Shown here: positions 33,487 to 44,400 of the stretch, piece by piece
Layout: each line of letters begins with the position of its first letter
Numbering within the stretch: the first letter of the stretch is position 1
NCBI GenBank assembly: GCA_023231475.1
Contig: JALJEE010003283.1
Coordinates: 1-54,986 of the forward strand
From: Seison nebaliae
Taxonomy: Eukaryota > Rotifera > Pararotatoria > Seisonacea > Seisonidae
Length of the DNA: 54,986 nt
Direction: 5' to 3'
Notes under the pieces: model-generated
What the model saw: the letters and a program-made list of their open reading frames with translations, nothing else
Database searches by the model: none
Told to the model about the DNA's origin: nothing
Position numbers and translations under genes: made by a program

Positions 33487-35001
33487 TCAGGGACTTGATA
33501 GAATTTTTATTCCTTGGATATTCTTTGACAACTTCAAAGCCGGACCCAGACGCATTTGGAGAACATCCGTCAAATGTTTCGTCTCCAACAACATGAGAGC
33601 ATTCCCATCGATTTCATGTTTCAACAATTGATCTTCAAACTCATTCGTTCTCAATACATTCTCAACATATCGACAAACGTCATGAATCTATAAATTAATT
33701 TTAATAAATAATAAAAACAATAATTTGAAATTGAACTGTCCAATCCGATGGATCTCCGGCACTTTCAGAATTAAATTTTTTTGTCTTCTTCTCCTCCAAT
33801 TTTTCATCTACGAATAATATAATGAATGATAAAATAAAATTTATAAATTAAAACTTTTAATTAATTTTTTTTCCTTTTTATTTTTTTCTTTCTTTTTTGG
33901 ACTATCCATTGGAATCGTTCCATTTTGAAAGAAGTTCATTGCTCTTATATTATCCGGATTAACAGGAAAGGGATCTATCGGATGTTCTCTGATTAGAAAT
34001 CCGTCAATAATATGAGTTAAAATTTTGACAGGAAATTCTGAATTCGATTTGGATGTTACACGATATCTGACATCCGATGTGGATGAAATCGAACGGTTTT
34101 CAATCATCGATTCATCTTCCTTTTTTTTCGTTTCTTCCATATTTTCCGATTGTTTACTCGACGAAGAAATTTTCCTTTTCTTACTAGTCGAATTCTCTTT
34201 CGTTTCTGATGTGGAATCCAAATCTCTTTTCACTGTTATATTATTACCAATACCATCAACCGGTGAACAAGTCGACGTAGTTGTGGCAGTGGAAATAGAA
34301 GATGTTATTGTTATCATCGACGAATTCTTCTTTTGATTTGATGTAGTTGTCGAAATTATTTGACATTCACTTTTACTGATTAGAACTGGTTCGTGAGATT
34401 GTCGTTTGGATGATATTCTACCGGAATTCGTCGTTCTATTCATGGAGGGCGCTCGTGGTAAAATGAATGGTGTTGGTCCCATTGTCGCCGTATTTGACAT
34501 TGGTCGCCATTCGTAAGGATGACGAACGTAATTGGGCTGAATAGCACTGTACATTGGCTGTCGAGCATTTGGATTAGATGGAATGGCCGGTACTAATTGG
34601 GAATAGTTTGCCGGATATGGATAAATTTGACAATTTGGAGTAAATTGATTTGTCCAAATTTTATTTTTTCCCGAAATCTTTCTCGGACTTTTCGAATTCG
34701 ACGTTTTCTTCTTTTTCAATTTCTTCAATTTCTTGTGAGTCGTCTTCGTCTTCTCTTCTTTTCCTCCTTTCTTTGTCATCTGCTCCGACGTCGTTGATGC
34801 AGATGTTGTTGTTGTTGTTGTTGAATTGATTGACGTTACGTTGTCTACTGTTGAAGTACCCGATATTTGTGTGGACAAACTGGTCGTCTCCATCTCCGTT
34901 GTTGATGATGAGACTTCATTGTTTGTAGCGGAACTAATGGACGGTTGCTTTCCGTCCGTCAATTCGTCCGCTTTCGAATTCTCTCCAATGCCTTCCAACA
35001 T
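33487..35001 (-). CDS. polyhomeotic-like SAM-domain protein (Polycomb group) lacking FCS finger
   Basis: Probable PRC1 component that polymerises through its SAM domain. Exons: 33855-35001, 33737-33807, 33487-33687; total 1419 nt, 472 residues. The SAM domain is about residues 402-468 (SDWTIHDVCRYVENV, HEIDGNALMLLETKHL, RLGPALKLSKNI), very close to polyhomeotic. Near residue 325, KILTHIIDGFLIREHP and PFPV match the HD1 box of polyhomeotic. Between these two, fly and vertebrate proteins carry an FCS zinc finger; here there are only about 50 Lys/Glu-rich residues and no cysteine pair. The N-terminal 320 residues are Ser/Thr-rich with a Lys-rich patch (KLKKLKKKK) and a Pro/Tyr-rich part. The protein is far shorter than fly ph (about 1590). 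The ATG at 35001 follows an in-frame stop. Confidence 0.8.
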
Positions 35002-35311
35002 ACCATGGACGGAAACTATTTAAGCGTACGGTTAAAATGAATATTTCTTTATTGTTCAATTGCTAAAATTATTCCGGTAATTTTGTTTATTTAAAATTAA
35101 GGAAAAATAATTGTATTTATTAAAATTTTTTTAATTTAAATTTTAAGCTTTAAAAATTAAAATTAATGTTTAATTAATTAATTTCAAAAAAAATCAAATA
35201 TTTTCAAAAATTCAGTTATCGAACTATTTATCAAAATCGATATATATATAGATCTCATCAATTTATTAACGAATCGATAAAGTTTTGGATAAAGGAAGAA
35301 TAATAAATTTT
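35002..35311. other. short AT-rich spacer
   Basis: Separates the start of the polyhomeotic-like gene from the stop of the MTR3 gene on the same strand. Very AT-rich, with a TATATATATA run at 35242-35251. No gene seen. Confidence 0.5.
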
Positions 35312-36401
35312 TTATTCGACAAATTTCTTCTGGAGGAACGATTTCAATTGTTTACAGATGGATATACCGATATCGATGAAACCGATTAATTTCTCTCTGG
35401 GGATGCTTCTTCCTATCACTTGAATATTGACAATCTGTTGAAGTACTGGTAGATAACAGACGATAATTCTTGTTGATTTCTATTAAGTAAGACATTGACG
35501 ATTAAATATTATTTCGATAAAGATGGAGGAGGAGGAGACCTTGAACGTCTCGATTTCCATAATAGTTGGATCGACTAGTATTCTATCTTCTTTCTCATCG
35601 TCATCTTTGACGGTCAACTGAAATTGACGATTATTTCATATAAAAGAGGATAAGTAGATAAGTTGACATATATTTCCTCCTTAATCGAAATTAACTGAAA
35701 TATCTAACCAACTCGACGGCAGATACGATGTCATATAATTGAATATCAGATTGTAATAAAGCGAAAGAAATCGCATTAACACTTGCACTCCATTCTGAGA
35801 GAGAATGTACGAGAGATGATGAAATGAGAAGAATGAACCTGATCCATCACTCTCCAAGACGGTGATATGAATACTGATCTTCGTATTCAGATATTTTCCC
35901 TTAGGAAAATGGGAGAAATGTTAATTCGATTTGAAGAATGGTCAATTAACAGTCATTATTACTGATTGGAATGTTTGTGAGATAAATGAGGAAAATATGA
36001 GAGTATCACTCGCTTGTTTGTTTAGAGGAGAACGTTCGATGGTGGCGAAAGGAAGATAATGAATACTTGCTTCGATTTGACACAAATCATTTTTCTCCTC
36101 ATTCCGACTCTTATCAAGAGGTCCATATCTTTCCAAAAGAGAAAAATAAGATAATGATCAAATAGATTTACTTATATGCAATTTAAACATTGTACATATT
36201 AATTTTGTATTTCCCACTGCAAAATAAGTAGAGGCAGTGGCATTTGGAACGACATTCTTCTCTATATCTGCATGAATATGTAGAGAATTATGACAATTGT
36301 TTTCCAATGAAAATGTTTGTGGGAAGTTAAAGAAAAAGTGAACTAATACTTCTAAAACTATTATTTGGACGATTCTCTTCTCTTTCTTCTCTCAACGTCA
36401 T
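35312..36401 (-). CDS. EXOSC6: RNA exosome core subunit MTR3 (RNase PH fold)
   Basis: Ring subunit of the nine-subunit exosome core, for 3' RNA processing and decay. Exons: 36344-36401, 36189-36267, 35951-36128, 35839-35899, 35709-35794, 35540-35617, 35312-35479; total 708 nt, 235 residues. The RNase PH fold is recognisable by YFAVGNTKLICTIYGP (strand followed by GP), ISIHITVLESDGSEWSASVN, YDIVSAVEL and RILVDPTIMEIE. The sequence CYLPVLQQIVNI and the order VDP-x-E are closer to MTR3/EXOSC6 than to RRP41 or RRP46. Neither phosphorolytic residues nor the RRK motif is seen, as expected for an inactive animal exosome subunit. It is divergent, so RRP41 or RRP46 remains possible. The gene is divergent from the acetyltransferase gene, 630 bp apart. 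Confidence 0.82.
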
Positions 36402-37031
36402 CGTCTTCTTTTTCTTCTTCTCGTTCTCTTTCTAAATTATGTTGATTTGAATAAAAAATTCATTTTTTTTTTTCAAATTGTCATAATAATAAACTATGAA
36501 ATTCTTGTAAGAGATGGTATCAATGAGTGGTTGCAAACGATATCGATCATAATTCATTTCTTTCTTCTGATTGACTGACTGACTGAAAGAAGTTTTATAA
36601 TTATTGCATGTGAATCTAATTGGAGAGCCTTCAATTTGGAAGGGATCTCTTTCCTTCCCTTCTCATTCGCATGTTACCGATGAATCGGTTGTTTGATGCT
36701 GTTCAATTTCATTAATTTTTGACGTAAACCGAAAGAAAATTTCTCTTATCATCATCTTCAGGTTTCTTCCCAATTCTTTCCGATTCTTTCTCATTTTTCT
36801 TCTCATTCCTTCGTCCAGTCATTACTTCTTATGAAATGACTCGTTCAATTCATCATCAAAACTATTTACGAAATGAGAAATTGATCGCTCATAAATTTTC
36901 TTTCTTTTTTCCACATTGAACGATAAGAATTTCTGTAAAAAATTCAAAATTTTTCATTTAAGAACATAGTAATTTTTGCATTCTTCCTCTATTAGACTTG
37001 AAAAGAGTTGTTTCCACAATCCAATTTTTAG
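36402..37031. other. divergent promoter region of EXOSC6 and GNA1 genes
   Basis: 630-bp region between two head-to-head housekeeping genes, so it probably drives both. Pyrimidine-rich CTTCTT blocks lie next to the EXOSC6 start. There is no obvious TATA box near either start codon. Confidence 0.5.
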
Positions 37032-37910
37032 ATGGAAATGAAAACATTGAATGAATTATTCGATCATCGATATATCGACTTAATTCAACGATTATCGAAA
37101 AAGGAACTTATCGAATGGCGAAAGAAATCATCATCCATCAATAACGATTGTCAATTAACAAATAGTTTATTCACATCTCTCGTCAATGACGAACAAGAGA
37201 ATCATAAACCGGAAACACAATCTCCAATATTACCATCAACAATATCATCAACAACAACAACAACAACAACGTCTTCTTCCAATTCATTAATGTCGTCAGG
37301 AGAAGGAAATATGATAAATGGAAAAAAATCGTTCGTCAAACAACCAAGTATCCGGATCGATGTTGAAAGTGATGGTGGTGATACGAAAGACAATTGTCTC
37401 ATCACTACCGACCATGATTTGGGAAATGCTTTCGTTCATCTTCACAATTTACCGAAATTGAATGAGAAATTTTATTGTCGACCATTACGCAGATCAGATT
37501 ATCAATATATCGAATTATTGAGACAATTGACAACAGTTGGTGATTTGTCCATCGAACAATTTCAACAACGATATGATGCGATGAGGTCGTGTGGAGGAAC
37601 GTATTATATTTGTGTGATTGTCGATAAGAATGAAGAGAAGATCGTAGCGGCTGCCACATTAGTGCGAGAACAAAAATTTATACATCGAGCTAGTTCGCGA
37701 GCTCGAATAGAAGATGTCGTGGTCGATTCCACTTATCGTGGTATGGCATTAGGTAAATATTTAATGTGTTTACTAACAAATCTTTCTTTCGCCATTGGTA
37801 GTTATAAAGTCTCTCTCGAATGTACATCAGATGTTGTTATGTTCTACACCAAATTCAATTTCCAACATTCGTCCAACATGTGTTTTATGCAACATCGATG
37901 GTTCGATTAA
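37032..37910 (+). CDS. GNPNAT1: glucosamine 6-phosphate N-acetyltransferase
   Basis: Acetyl-CoA transfer to glucosamine 6-phosphate in UDP-GlcNAc synthesis, needed for chitin and glycans. Single exon, 292 residues. The GNAT domain is residues 140-292: YCRPLRRSDYQYIELLRQLT, GGTYYICVIVD, the strand RIEDVVVDSTYRG leading into the acetyl-CoA loop RGMALGK, and YKVSLECTSDVVMFYTKF, all in the order of animal GNA1. The N-terminal 130 residues are an extension (the human protein is about 184 residues) with Ser/Thr-rich stretches including TTTTTT; its first 40 residues (ELFDHRYIDLIQRL) look folded. Two in-frame ATGs stand at the start (M-E-M). The gene is intronless although the neighbouring genes are split. 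Confidence 0.92.
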   Translation: MEMKTLNELFDHRYIDLIQRLSKKELIEWRKKSSSINNDCQLTNSLFTSLVNDEQENHKPETQSPILPSTISSTTTTTTTSSSNSLMSSGEGNMINGKKSFVKQPSIRIDVESDGGDTKDNCLITTDHDLGNAFVHLHNLPKLNEKFYCRPLRRSDYQYIELLRQLTTVGDLSIEQFQQRYDAMRSCGGTYYICVIVDKNEEKIVAAATLVREQKFIHRASSRARIEDVVVDSTYRGMALGKYLMCLLTNLSFAIGSYKVSLECTSDVVMFYTKFNFQHSSNMCFMQHRWFD

Positions 37911-39777
37911 CTCTCTTTATTCATCTAATAAGATCATCATCATTTCCACATTTATCTCATCATTTTTTCCCTCCTCCTCATTACCATCATAATTACCATT
38001 AGTTTATTTCTCATTCTTTCTCTTTCGATATATCCAATTCTCACAACTCAAAATTATTCGAGAAAAATAATCATAATTATTTATTTTATCACCAATATTT
38101 ATTCTTCCTCTCAGAGATTTCTTATGAGAATTATTCTCTCCATAAAAACAATTGGTTGACTTTCCTTTTATCATCATTCCTTCATCGATTTCTCTCTGAA
38201 AATATTCTAATTTTCAAATATTTCTCTCGTTAATCTTCTACATTGATATTTGCGATAGAATTCACTTAAATAAAATTGACCTTACTCTAAACGATCCAAA
38301 ACACGTCGAGACATATTCAAATAATTTATTATATAAAAATTTTATATCGTCTCTTGTCAAACAAGTATTTAGTTAATCATCCTAATTTTAGTTGTGTAAA
38401 ATGAATAAGAATAGAATAATAAAGAGTCATGGACTCATTGGGTGTAATGAATCAGTTAGGTTATGAACGACTCGTAATGACTACCATTATAAATATCGAA
38501 ATTCGATGGAACGACCTTATTTTTTGAGAAATGTCCTTTTCTTTTAATTATTCTAATTCCTTGAATCGATTACATTTCTTGTTCTATTAGTGTCATTTTT
38601 TTTTCATTAAAAATTTCCTGAAGAAAAATGAGAATTGACTTATACGAGTAACAAATAATATCATTATCTCTCATTTCATTATTAATGTGAGATTATAGAA
38701 TTGTTGATATGAAGAATCTTTGAATAATTTTTAAGCAATTTTCCTATTACCATCTTGCCCGAAAAATGTGCATGAAGGAAATTAATCGATTAACAATATT
38801 TCGACATATTCGACAAGATATGTCAGAAGATTTGTTCGAAAAAGTCATTCATTTTTGTACTGATCAATTGTACTCCACCGAATTGTTGGATGTATCCAAT
38901 TGTCAGAACTTTCAGAGATGAATGTTCATAAAACAGAATGATTTCCAGTGAACTGTCTAATTGGCAGACGGTCCAAAATGTTCTTTCTCAACAATTGAGC
39001 ACTTACGAGGTATGTATTGCGCTATTCGCATAATTTTCCATTTGAATGAAATGAATGAATCAATTTGGTTAGATTTTAAATAACAAACTTCGATATACGA
39101 TCATGTATTGTTAACATTAATAATATTTTTGCTGCTTCTTCTCAAGTAGTCGATGTCATTCCACATAATTGATTAGTACTTGATGCAACTTGACAGTTCG
39201 TTCTTGTTGATATGTTTCCCATCGAATTGAGACATTCGAATATTTCCCTCTTAACAATTTTCTTTCTCAATTTCAAATTTTTTTTTCATCTCATTACTCT
39301 CTAATCTACCAAAGTAAATCTGCCGTCAGTGGAAAAATATAACGAACGGAAAAGTTCCGTTTTCATTCGTTTAGTTGAGGTGGTTCATGAGCAATTCTTT
39401 CATGTGAATTTCTCCTTAATGAAAATGAATAGTGAAGGTACTTGAAATTGGTAGACATCTTATGGGAACATTATGAGGCATGATTAATATCGATGTTAGC
39501 CGATGCTCTTCCTTCTTCTAGGGGTTACATCAAAATGTGAATAATTTATCATCATCACAATTAGTCTTTTTAATTCAGTGCTTTAATATTGCTTTTTCAC
39601 TCCAGATAAAATTAAGTAGATGATGAATGGTATGTAGAGAATAGTATGACATCAATGAGACTCAAATGAATCATTTTTGTTATTCATATTAAATTTGATT
39701 AGATTCTTCAAATTCGCCCGACATCCTTCTCAAATCACTTCCTCAATCTCAAATCAGAAGGAGAAGAATCAAGTATC
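37911..39777. other. 1.9-kb intergenic region
   Basis: Between two same-strand single-exon genes. AT-rich with T-rich blocks near 37911-38000. I see no coding exon, RNA gene or repeat family. The 5' UTR of the receptor gene probably begins here, and may contain an intron. Confidence 0.45.
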
Positions 39778-41235
39778 ATGATAATTTCGAACGAACATTT
39801 AGAAAAGAACGAAATGATATCATCCATCATTCTCACCGGTTTAGGCTTAGTCGGTAATCTCTTGCTCATCGCTTATATTATCGCGATGATTAATCGAATG
39901 AAGAAATTGGAAGAAGAACGACATACTATCAGGAAATTGATACTCGATATCGATGATAAACGCAAGTCAATTAAACGACATTACAGGAAAGGATCATTGA
40001 GTAAATATTCGGTGAATTTGGTGAAAGATCAAACACTCCAACGACGAAGATCATCGAGATTATCAGTTTTAAAATCGATCGAGAATCAATTAATGGAAAT
40101 AATGAAATGGAATCGTTATGTTCCTTATTTAGCCGTTTTCCTCGTTTGTGACACTTTACTCATCATTTATTATTGTTGTTATATCCTTTTCAAACGGTTC
40201 CATGTTGATCATGTTCTATTGACGAATATTTCAAATTTCACATGTCGTTTTCTCACTTTTTCCACTCGATTAATCTGTTCGGCTTCTTTATGGATTTGTT
40301 CGTTAATGTTCATCGATATCGTTTTCCAATATCTGGTGAGTGTTTATCATAAGACATTGAGCACATCAAACTACACTTTATCAACAAACACCACCACCAC
40401 CACTACCAGAATGAGCCTTCTCGTCAACTCCCATTCTCAAACGAATATCAACGAGAATATTTGTAATGAATCAAATTCGAAAATGTTGAAAACTCATCAA
40501 TTCCATCAAAAACATCATCGGAGATCACCAGAAGAATATGGGACGAACGAAGAAGCACATCCAACAGATAATTCTTTAAAGAAAAATAGATCATTCAATA
40601 ATCACAGGAAATATGTCCTCCTCTTCGGTATTACTGTCAGTACGTTGATTAACATTTATATTTTGGATCGTTTCTATTTGGACGACAGGAATTTCTGTAA
40701 ATTTAATGCGAATGGATCTACGATAGAAAACATGTTGAAAATTGAATTATATACATATAAAGTTTGTGGATTACTCTTACCAATCATCTTATTTTTTCTA
40801 TTCTCTTTATTACTCCTTTGTGTTCGTTACACTGTTGATGAGAGTGAAGAGAATCCGTTACTTCAGGCGCCTCTATTCACATCAATTATTATGTGTAGTC
40901 TAATGGCAATTTTATATCTTCCTTATTTAATCTTAAGTATTCAAACTGTTCATTCGTCATTAAAATTGCTTCGATCCATCGAATTGTTAGATCTCAAAGA
41001 AGATATATTTATATTACCGTCAATCAACCAAACTCACAATGATACGAATAATATGAATGATTTTCATCATCAATTGGAAAATGATCGACTCATTTCAAAT
41101 AAGTCGATGAATACAAATGCCGCATATATTTCCTACTGTCTCAACATTATCCGATATATTTTCCACATTTCTAAATTCTTTGTCTACTTTTTCACTTATC
41201 CATCTTTCCGTCATTGGTTGCTTCGATCATCATAA
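39778..41235 (+). CDS. orphan seven-transmembrane receptor, rhodopsin-like and divergent
   Basis: Single-exon frame of 485 residues with seven hydrophobic helices: about 15-38 (GLGLVGNLLLIAYIIAM, with the helix-1 Gly-Asn), 115-140 (LAVFLVCDTLLIIYYCCYI, with the helix-2 Asp), 155-190 (starting FTCRFL, with the helix-3 Cys), 281-299, 325-347, 366-385 and 445-475. The Asp-Arg-Tyr end of helix 3 is replaced by FIDIVFQY, and the helix 7 Asn-Pro-x-x-Tyr by KFFVYFFTYPSFRHWL, which keeps the pattern before the short C-terminus. Long hydrophilic loops 1 and 2 (Arg/Ser- and Thr/His-rich) stand out. N-glycosylation sites are in loop 2 (NGST) and loop 3 (NQTH). It is most likely a lineage-specific peptide-type receptor; ligand unknown. 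Confidence 0.7.
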   Translation: MIISNEHLEKNEMISSIILTGLGLVGNLLLIAYIIAMINRMKKLEEERHTIRKLILDIDDKRKSIKRHYRKGSLSKYSVNLVKDQTLQRRRSSRLSVLKSIENQLMEIMKWNRYVPYLAVFLVCDTLLIIYYCCYILFKRFHVDHVLLTNISNFTCRFLTFSTRLICSASLWICSLMFIDIVFQYLVSVYHKTLSTSNYTLSTNTTTTTTRMSLLVNSHSQTNINENICNESNSKMLKTHQFHQKHHRRSPEEYGTNEEAHPTDNSLKKNRSFNNHRKYVLLFGITVSTLINIYILDRFYLDDRNFCKFNANGSTIENMLKIELYTYKVCGLLLPIILFFLFSLLLLCVRYTVDESEENPLLQAPLFTSIIMCSLMAILYLPYLILSIQTVHSSLKLLRSIELLDLKEDIFILPSINQTHNDTNNMNDFHHQLENDRLISNKSMNTNAAYISYCLNIIRYIFHISKFFVYFFTYPSFRHWLLRSS

Positions 41236-41411
41236 ACTCTTACTTTCCATGTATAATGCGTTCAAAACATTAAAATTATTTAAATTTTATTATTATTATT
41301 TATTTATTATATTAATAAAAAAATCATTAAATTTTCGATTTTGAACAATTTCCTTCATACTCCAATAGATATTTGGGAAATAACGTCTTCTCGTCAAATA
41401 TCATTGGAACT
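41236..41411. other. convergent 3' spacer
   Basis: 176 bp between the receptor stop and the stop of the WD-repeat gene; AT-rich with AATAAA on the plus strand at about 41314. Confidence 0.5.
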
Positions 41412-44400
41412 TCAATTCAACAGATTAAACAAATATAATATGAAAATATTGAAACTTTTTTCTTTTGGAATAGATTTCTTTCTTTTCTCAGTTGATAATT
41501 GTTTCGTTTTGTTATGATGTTTCTGCAACATATCCGGTTTCTTAATTTGCTCAACTTTCGCAATGTCATTTATCTCTAAAAACTTCAAAATTTTTATTTA
41601 AAAAAAGAAATATGAAATTAACTCCAAATAATCCACCAGGAGCTTGTTCGTCTTTTGACCAAACGGAGAACTTATCTGAATTAATATATCCGGGTTGTTT
41701 TCGTCTGGTACGTTCGTACATAAAATGTTCTTGGTATTGACGTCCTACACAAATATTTAATGTCCATTTAATTATTAAATAATTAAACCAAGAATAGTAG
41801 TATCCCAAGCATTGATATCATACAGTCTTGAATCAGAAATTTCTTTATCATCTAAATTAAATAATTTTAGTTTAATTAAATATTAAAATTTCGTAATTTA
41901 TCATAGTTTAAAATAAATGTAGAAAAGAAACTGTCCGAAATGAGTTCGTCATTCATGTCATTCAATCCATCACTTTCTGTAGAGAACATTTCCGATGACG
42001 TGTCATCGTAATTGTGGGAATGTCGAGGATAATTCACTCCTAATGATCCCAGAAACATGAACTTCTTCTCCAAATTATCCGTCATAATTTCATTATCATT
42101 CATTGAATATATAAGTAATTCGTAATCCAAAATGAAAATAATTTTAAGTTCATTTTCCATTTCCAAGAAATGGACGCTATTGATTAAGCAATTCTTCGAA
42201 ATAATATCATCAGCGATTTTTTGTGATTTATCTAACAGAAATATAAAAAGAAATTTAGTAGAAATTGAAAATTTTTTTTTACAGATTCAAAACTTCACTT
42301 CTCTTTTAATTTTTTGTTTTTTTTTCAAACTTCTGTTTAAATAGTTAATTAGTATACGAGAATGAGAAGTTTGGTTTCAGGGTTATCTAATCATGATGAT
42401 AGTTTTGGTCATCAGTCCATATCAAGCTTCCTCTCGTACTTCTCTTTATTGAAAGGAATGTCCGATTCAACAACAGGAGAATCGGAACCTGTTACTAGAT
42501 TCTACAAAATTAAACCTACTCCCAATATACATAAAATTTTGAAAGAACAACAATTTGGGTTAGATTTTGTGGAATATTCTTTCAATTTCCTTCTAAAGAG
42601 AAACGGCAAAATGTTTCCGAGGTCATTATGGTAAGGATTACCATCCGAACCAATTCACAAATGTGAAGACACCAAAAAAGGTGTTAGTGGGTCCTTGTTG
42701 TGCGGCTGGATTTGAAACGGCACCAGAGAGAAACCGAATATTGAAACATATCATGAAAAAAGTGATTAAGGATTGTCATACGGATAATTTTAAAAAATTA
42801 TTGAAATCAGAAAGGAAGAATGTGAAGACGTTGCCGAAAAGAGAAAAGAAGGAACCGGAAAGTTAGAATGTTTGTATTTTGTGAAGGAATGATGTTGTTT
42901 GTTGGAATATAAATGAAAAGAATTTGAATGGAATTCACTTTTCCTTTTCATTTTTTTTCTGGTTCGTCATGAATATTTCGATTGACGAGATATGGATGTG
43001 CGAAATTTTGGACTTCTTCTACCGATTTTTTGCGAGGCTTTTTTTTAATATACTTTTCTATCTGCGTGTCTTCTTCTACTTTATCCTATGTCTGATCTTG
43101 TTCATTTATCACCGAATAAAGAACTTCCTTCTAAGAATATTGTATGACTATCTGTATATGTTTGTGAATTGTTGGAAGTCATCTTATGACCGAGTGACGA
43201 AAGATCCGATTGTCCAGTTTTCCATCGAAGGTATTATAGCTTATCTGATTGCTTTAGTGAAGAAGATATTATACATTCCCAATCTCATACCGATCGATTG
43301 GGGGGGTGTCGGAATAAAAGAAACACATTGTACAGAGATTGACGGGCGAACGAATTGTTCGAAAATATTTAACGATTGGCCAACCGAATTCCCTCTGGCG
43401 GCTATGGAGGATTGTGAATGTAAAGAAGAATCATCATTAGGATGTGATTCGGAAGATGTGGAACCGCAATTGGATCATTGTCTTCCAATTGCAGATAAAT
43501 GTGAAATAAAACGATTATGTGACAGAGAAAATCTTCGAAATCGAATATGTCGACAAGCGGAAAATGTTTTTGTGACTAACATGGAACCGAATGGCAAGTC
43601 GAAGAGTACGATATCAGCCAATTATTAACTGTACTCTTACTATCAGCCGATATCAACCACCAACGATTTTGATCGATTTTGTGGATTGTGGAAATGATGC
43701 CATCTGAAATAAATTAATCAATCATTCGTCATAAAATAATAAAAATTTTAAATTAACAATTCCTTTGTACAACAAAATTATATATCTGTTCACCACTAAA
43801 AATATTCCAAAATCTCACACGTCCATCACCTCCACTTGAAATTAATTGAGCTAAATCCGCTTTCAGATCTTCTTTCTCTAATTGCTTAGCAATGAAATTT
43901 AACGAGAGTATCGACGATGCATATTCTGTTAAATATTCTCTCATTTTTGCACTCTCTCTTTCGTCTCGTTTAGCACTTCGTTCTAAACGTCGATAAAGTG
44001 AATTGCCAGTGATGATATTTGAAGATTTGACTCTCTTCAATTTCATCGCTGTGTCGTGAATACAAAATGATCGGATATATTGCTCCGATTCGGAATTCCA
44101 TGTTATTATAGTTCCATCGTATGATCCGGTTGCTAAATAATTTGGTTCGGCGAATGCAATTGATAAAATTTCCGTTTCATGTTTCTATTCGTTTGGGAGA
44201 AAGTTTTAAAAGAAAAGTTTATTGAACAAAAACTTTATCATTATCTCTCCATAATCGGAGAAGTTTTCCAGGTTGATTAAAATCGATACTATCATCCAAC
44301 ACCAGAACACCAATATTTCTAATAAATATTGTTTGAATTTTGTTAATAAATGAGAAATTTCAAATAAAATTTTCCAATTTTTATATTTCTAGAGAATTTA

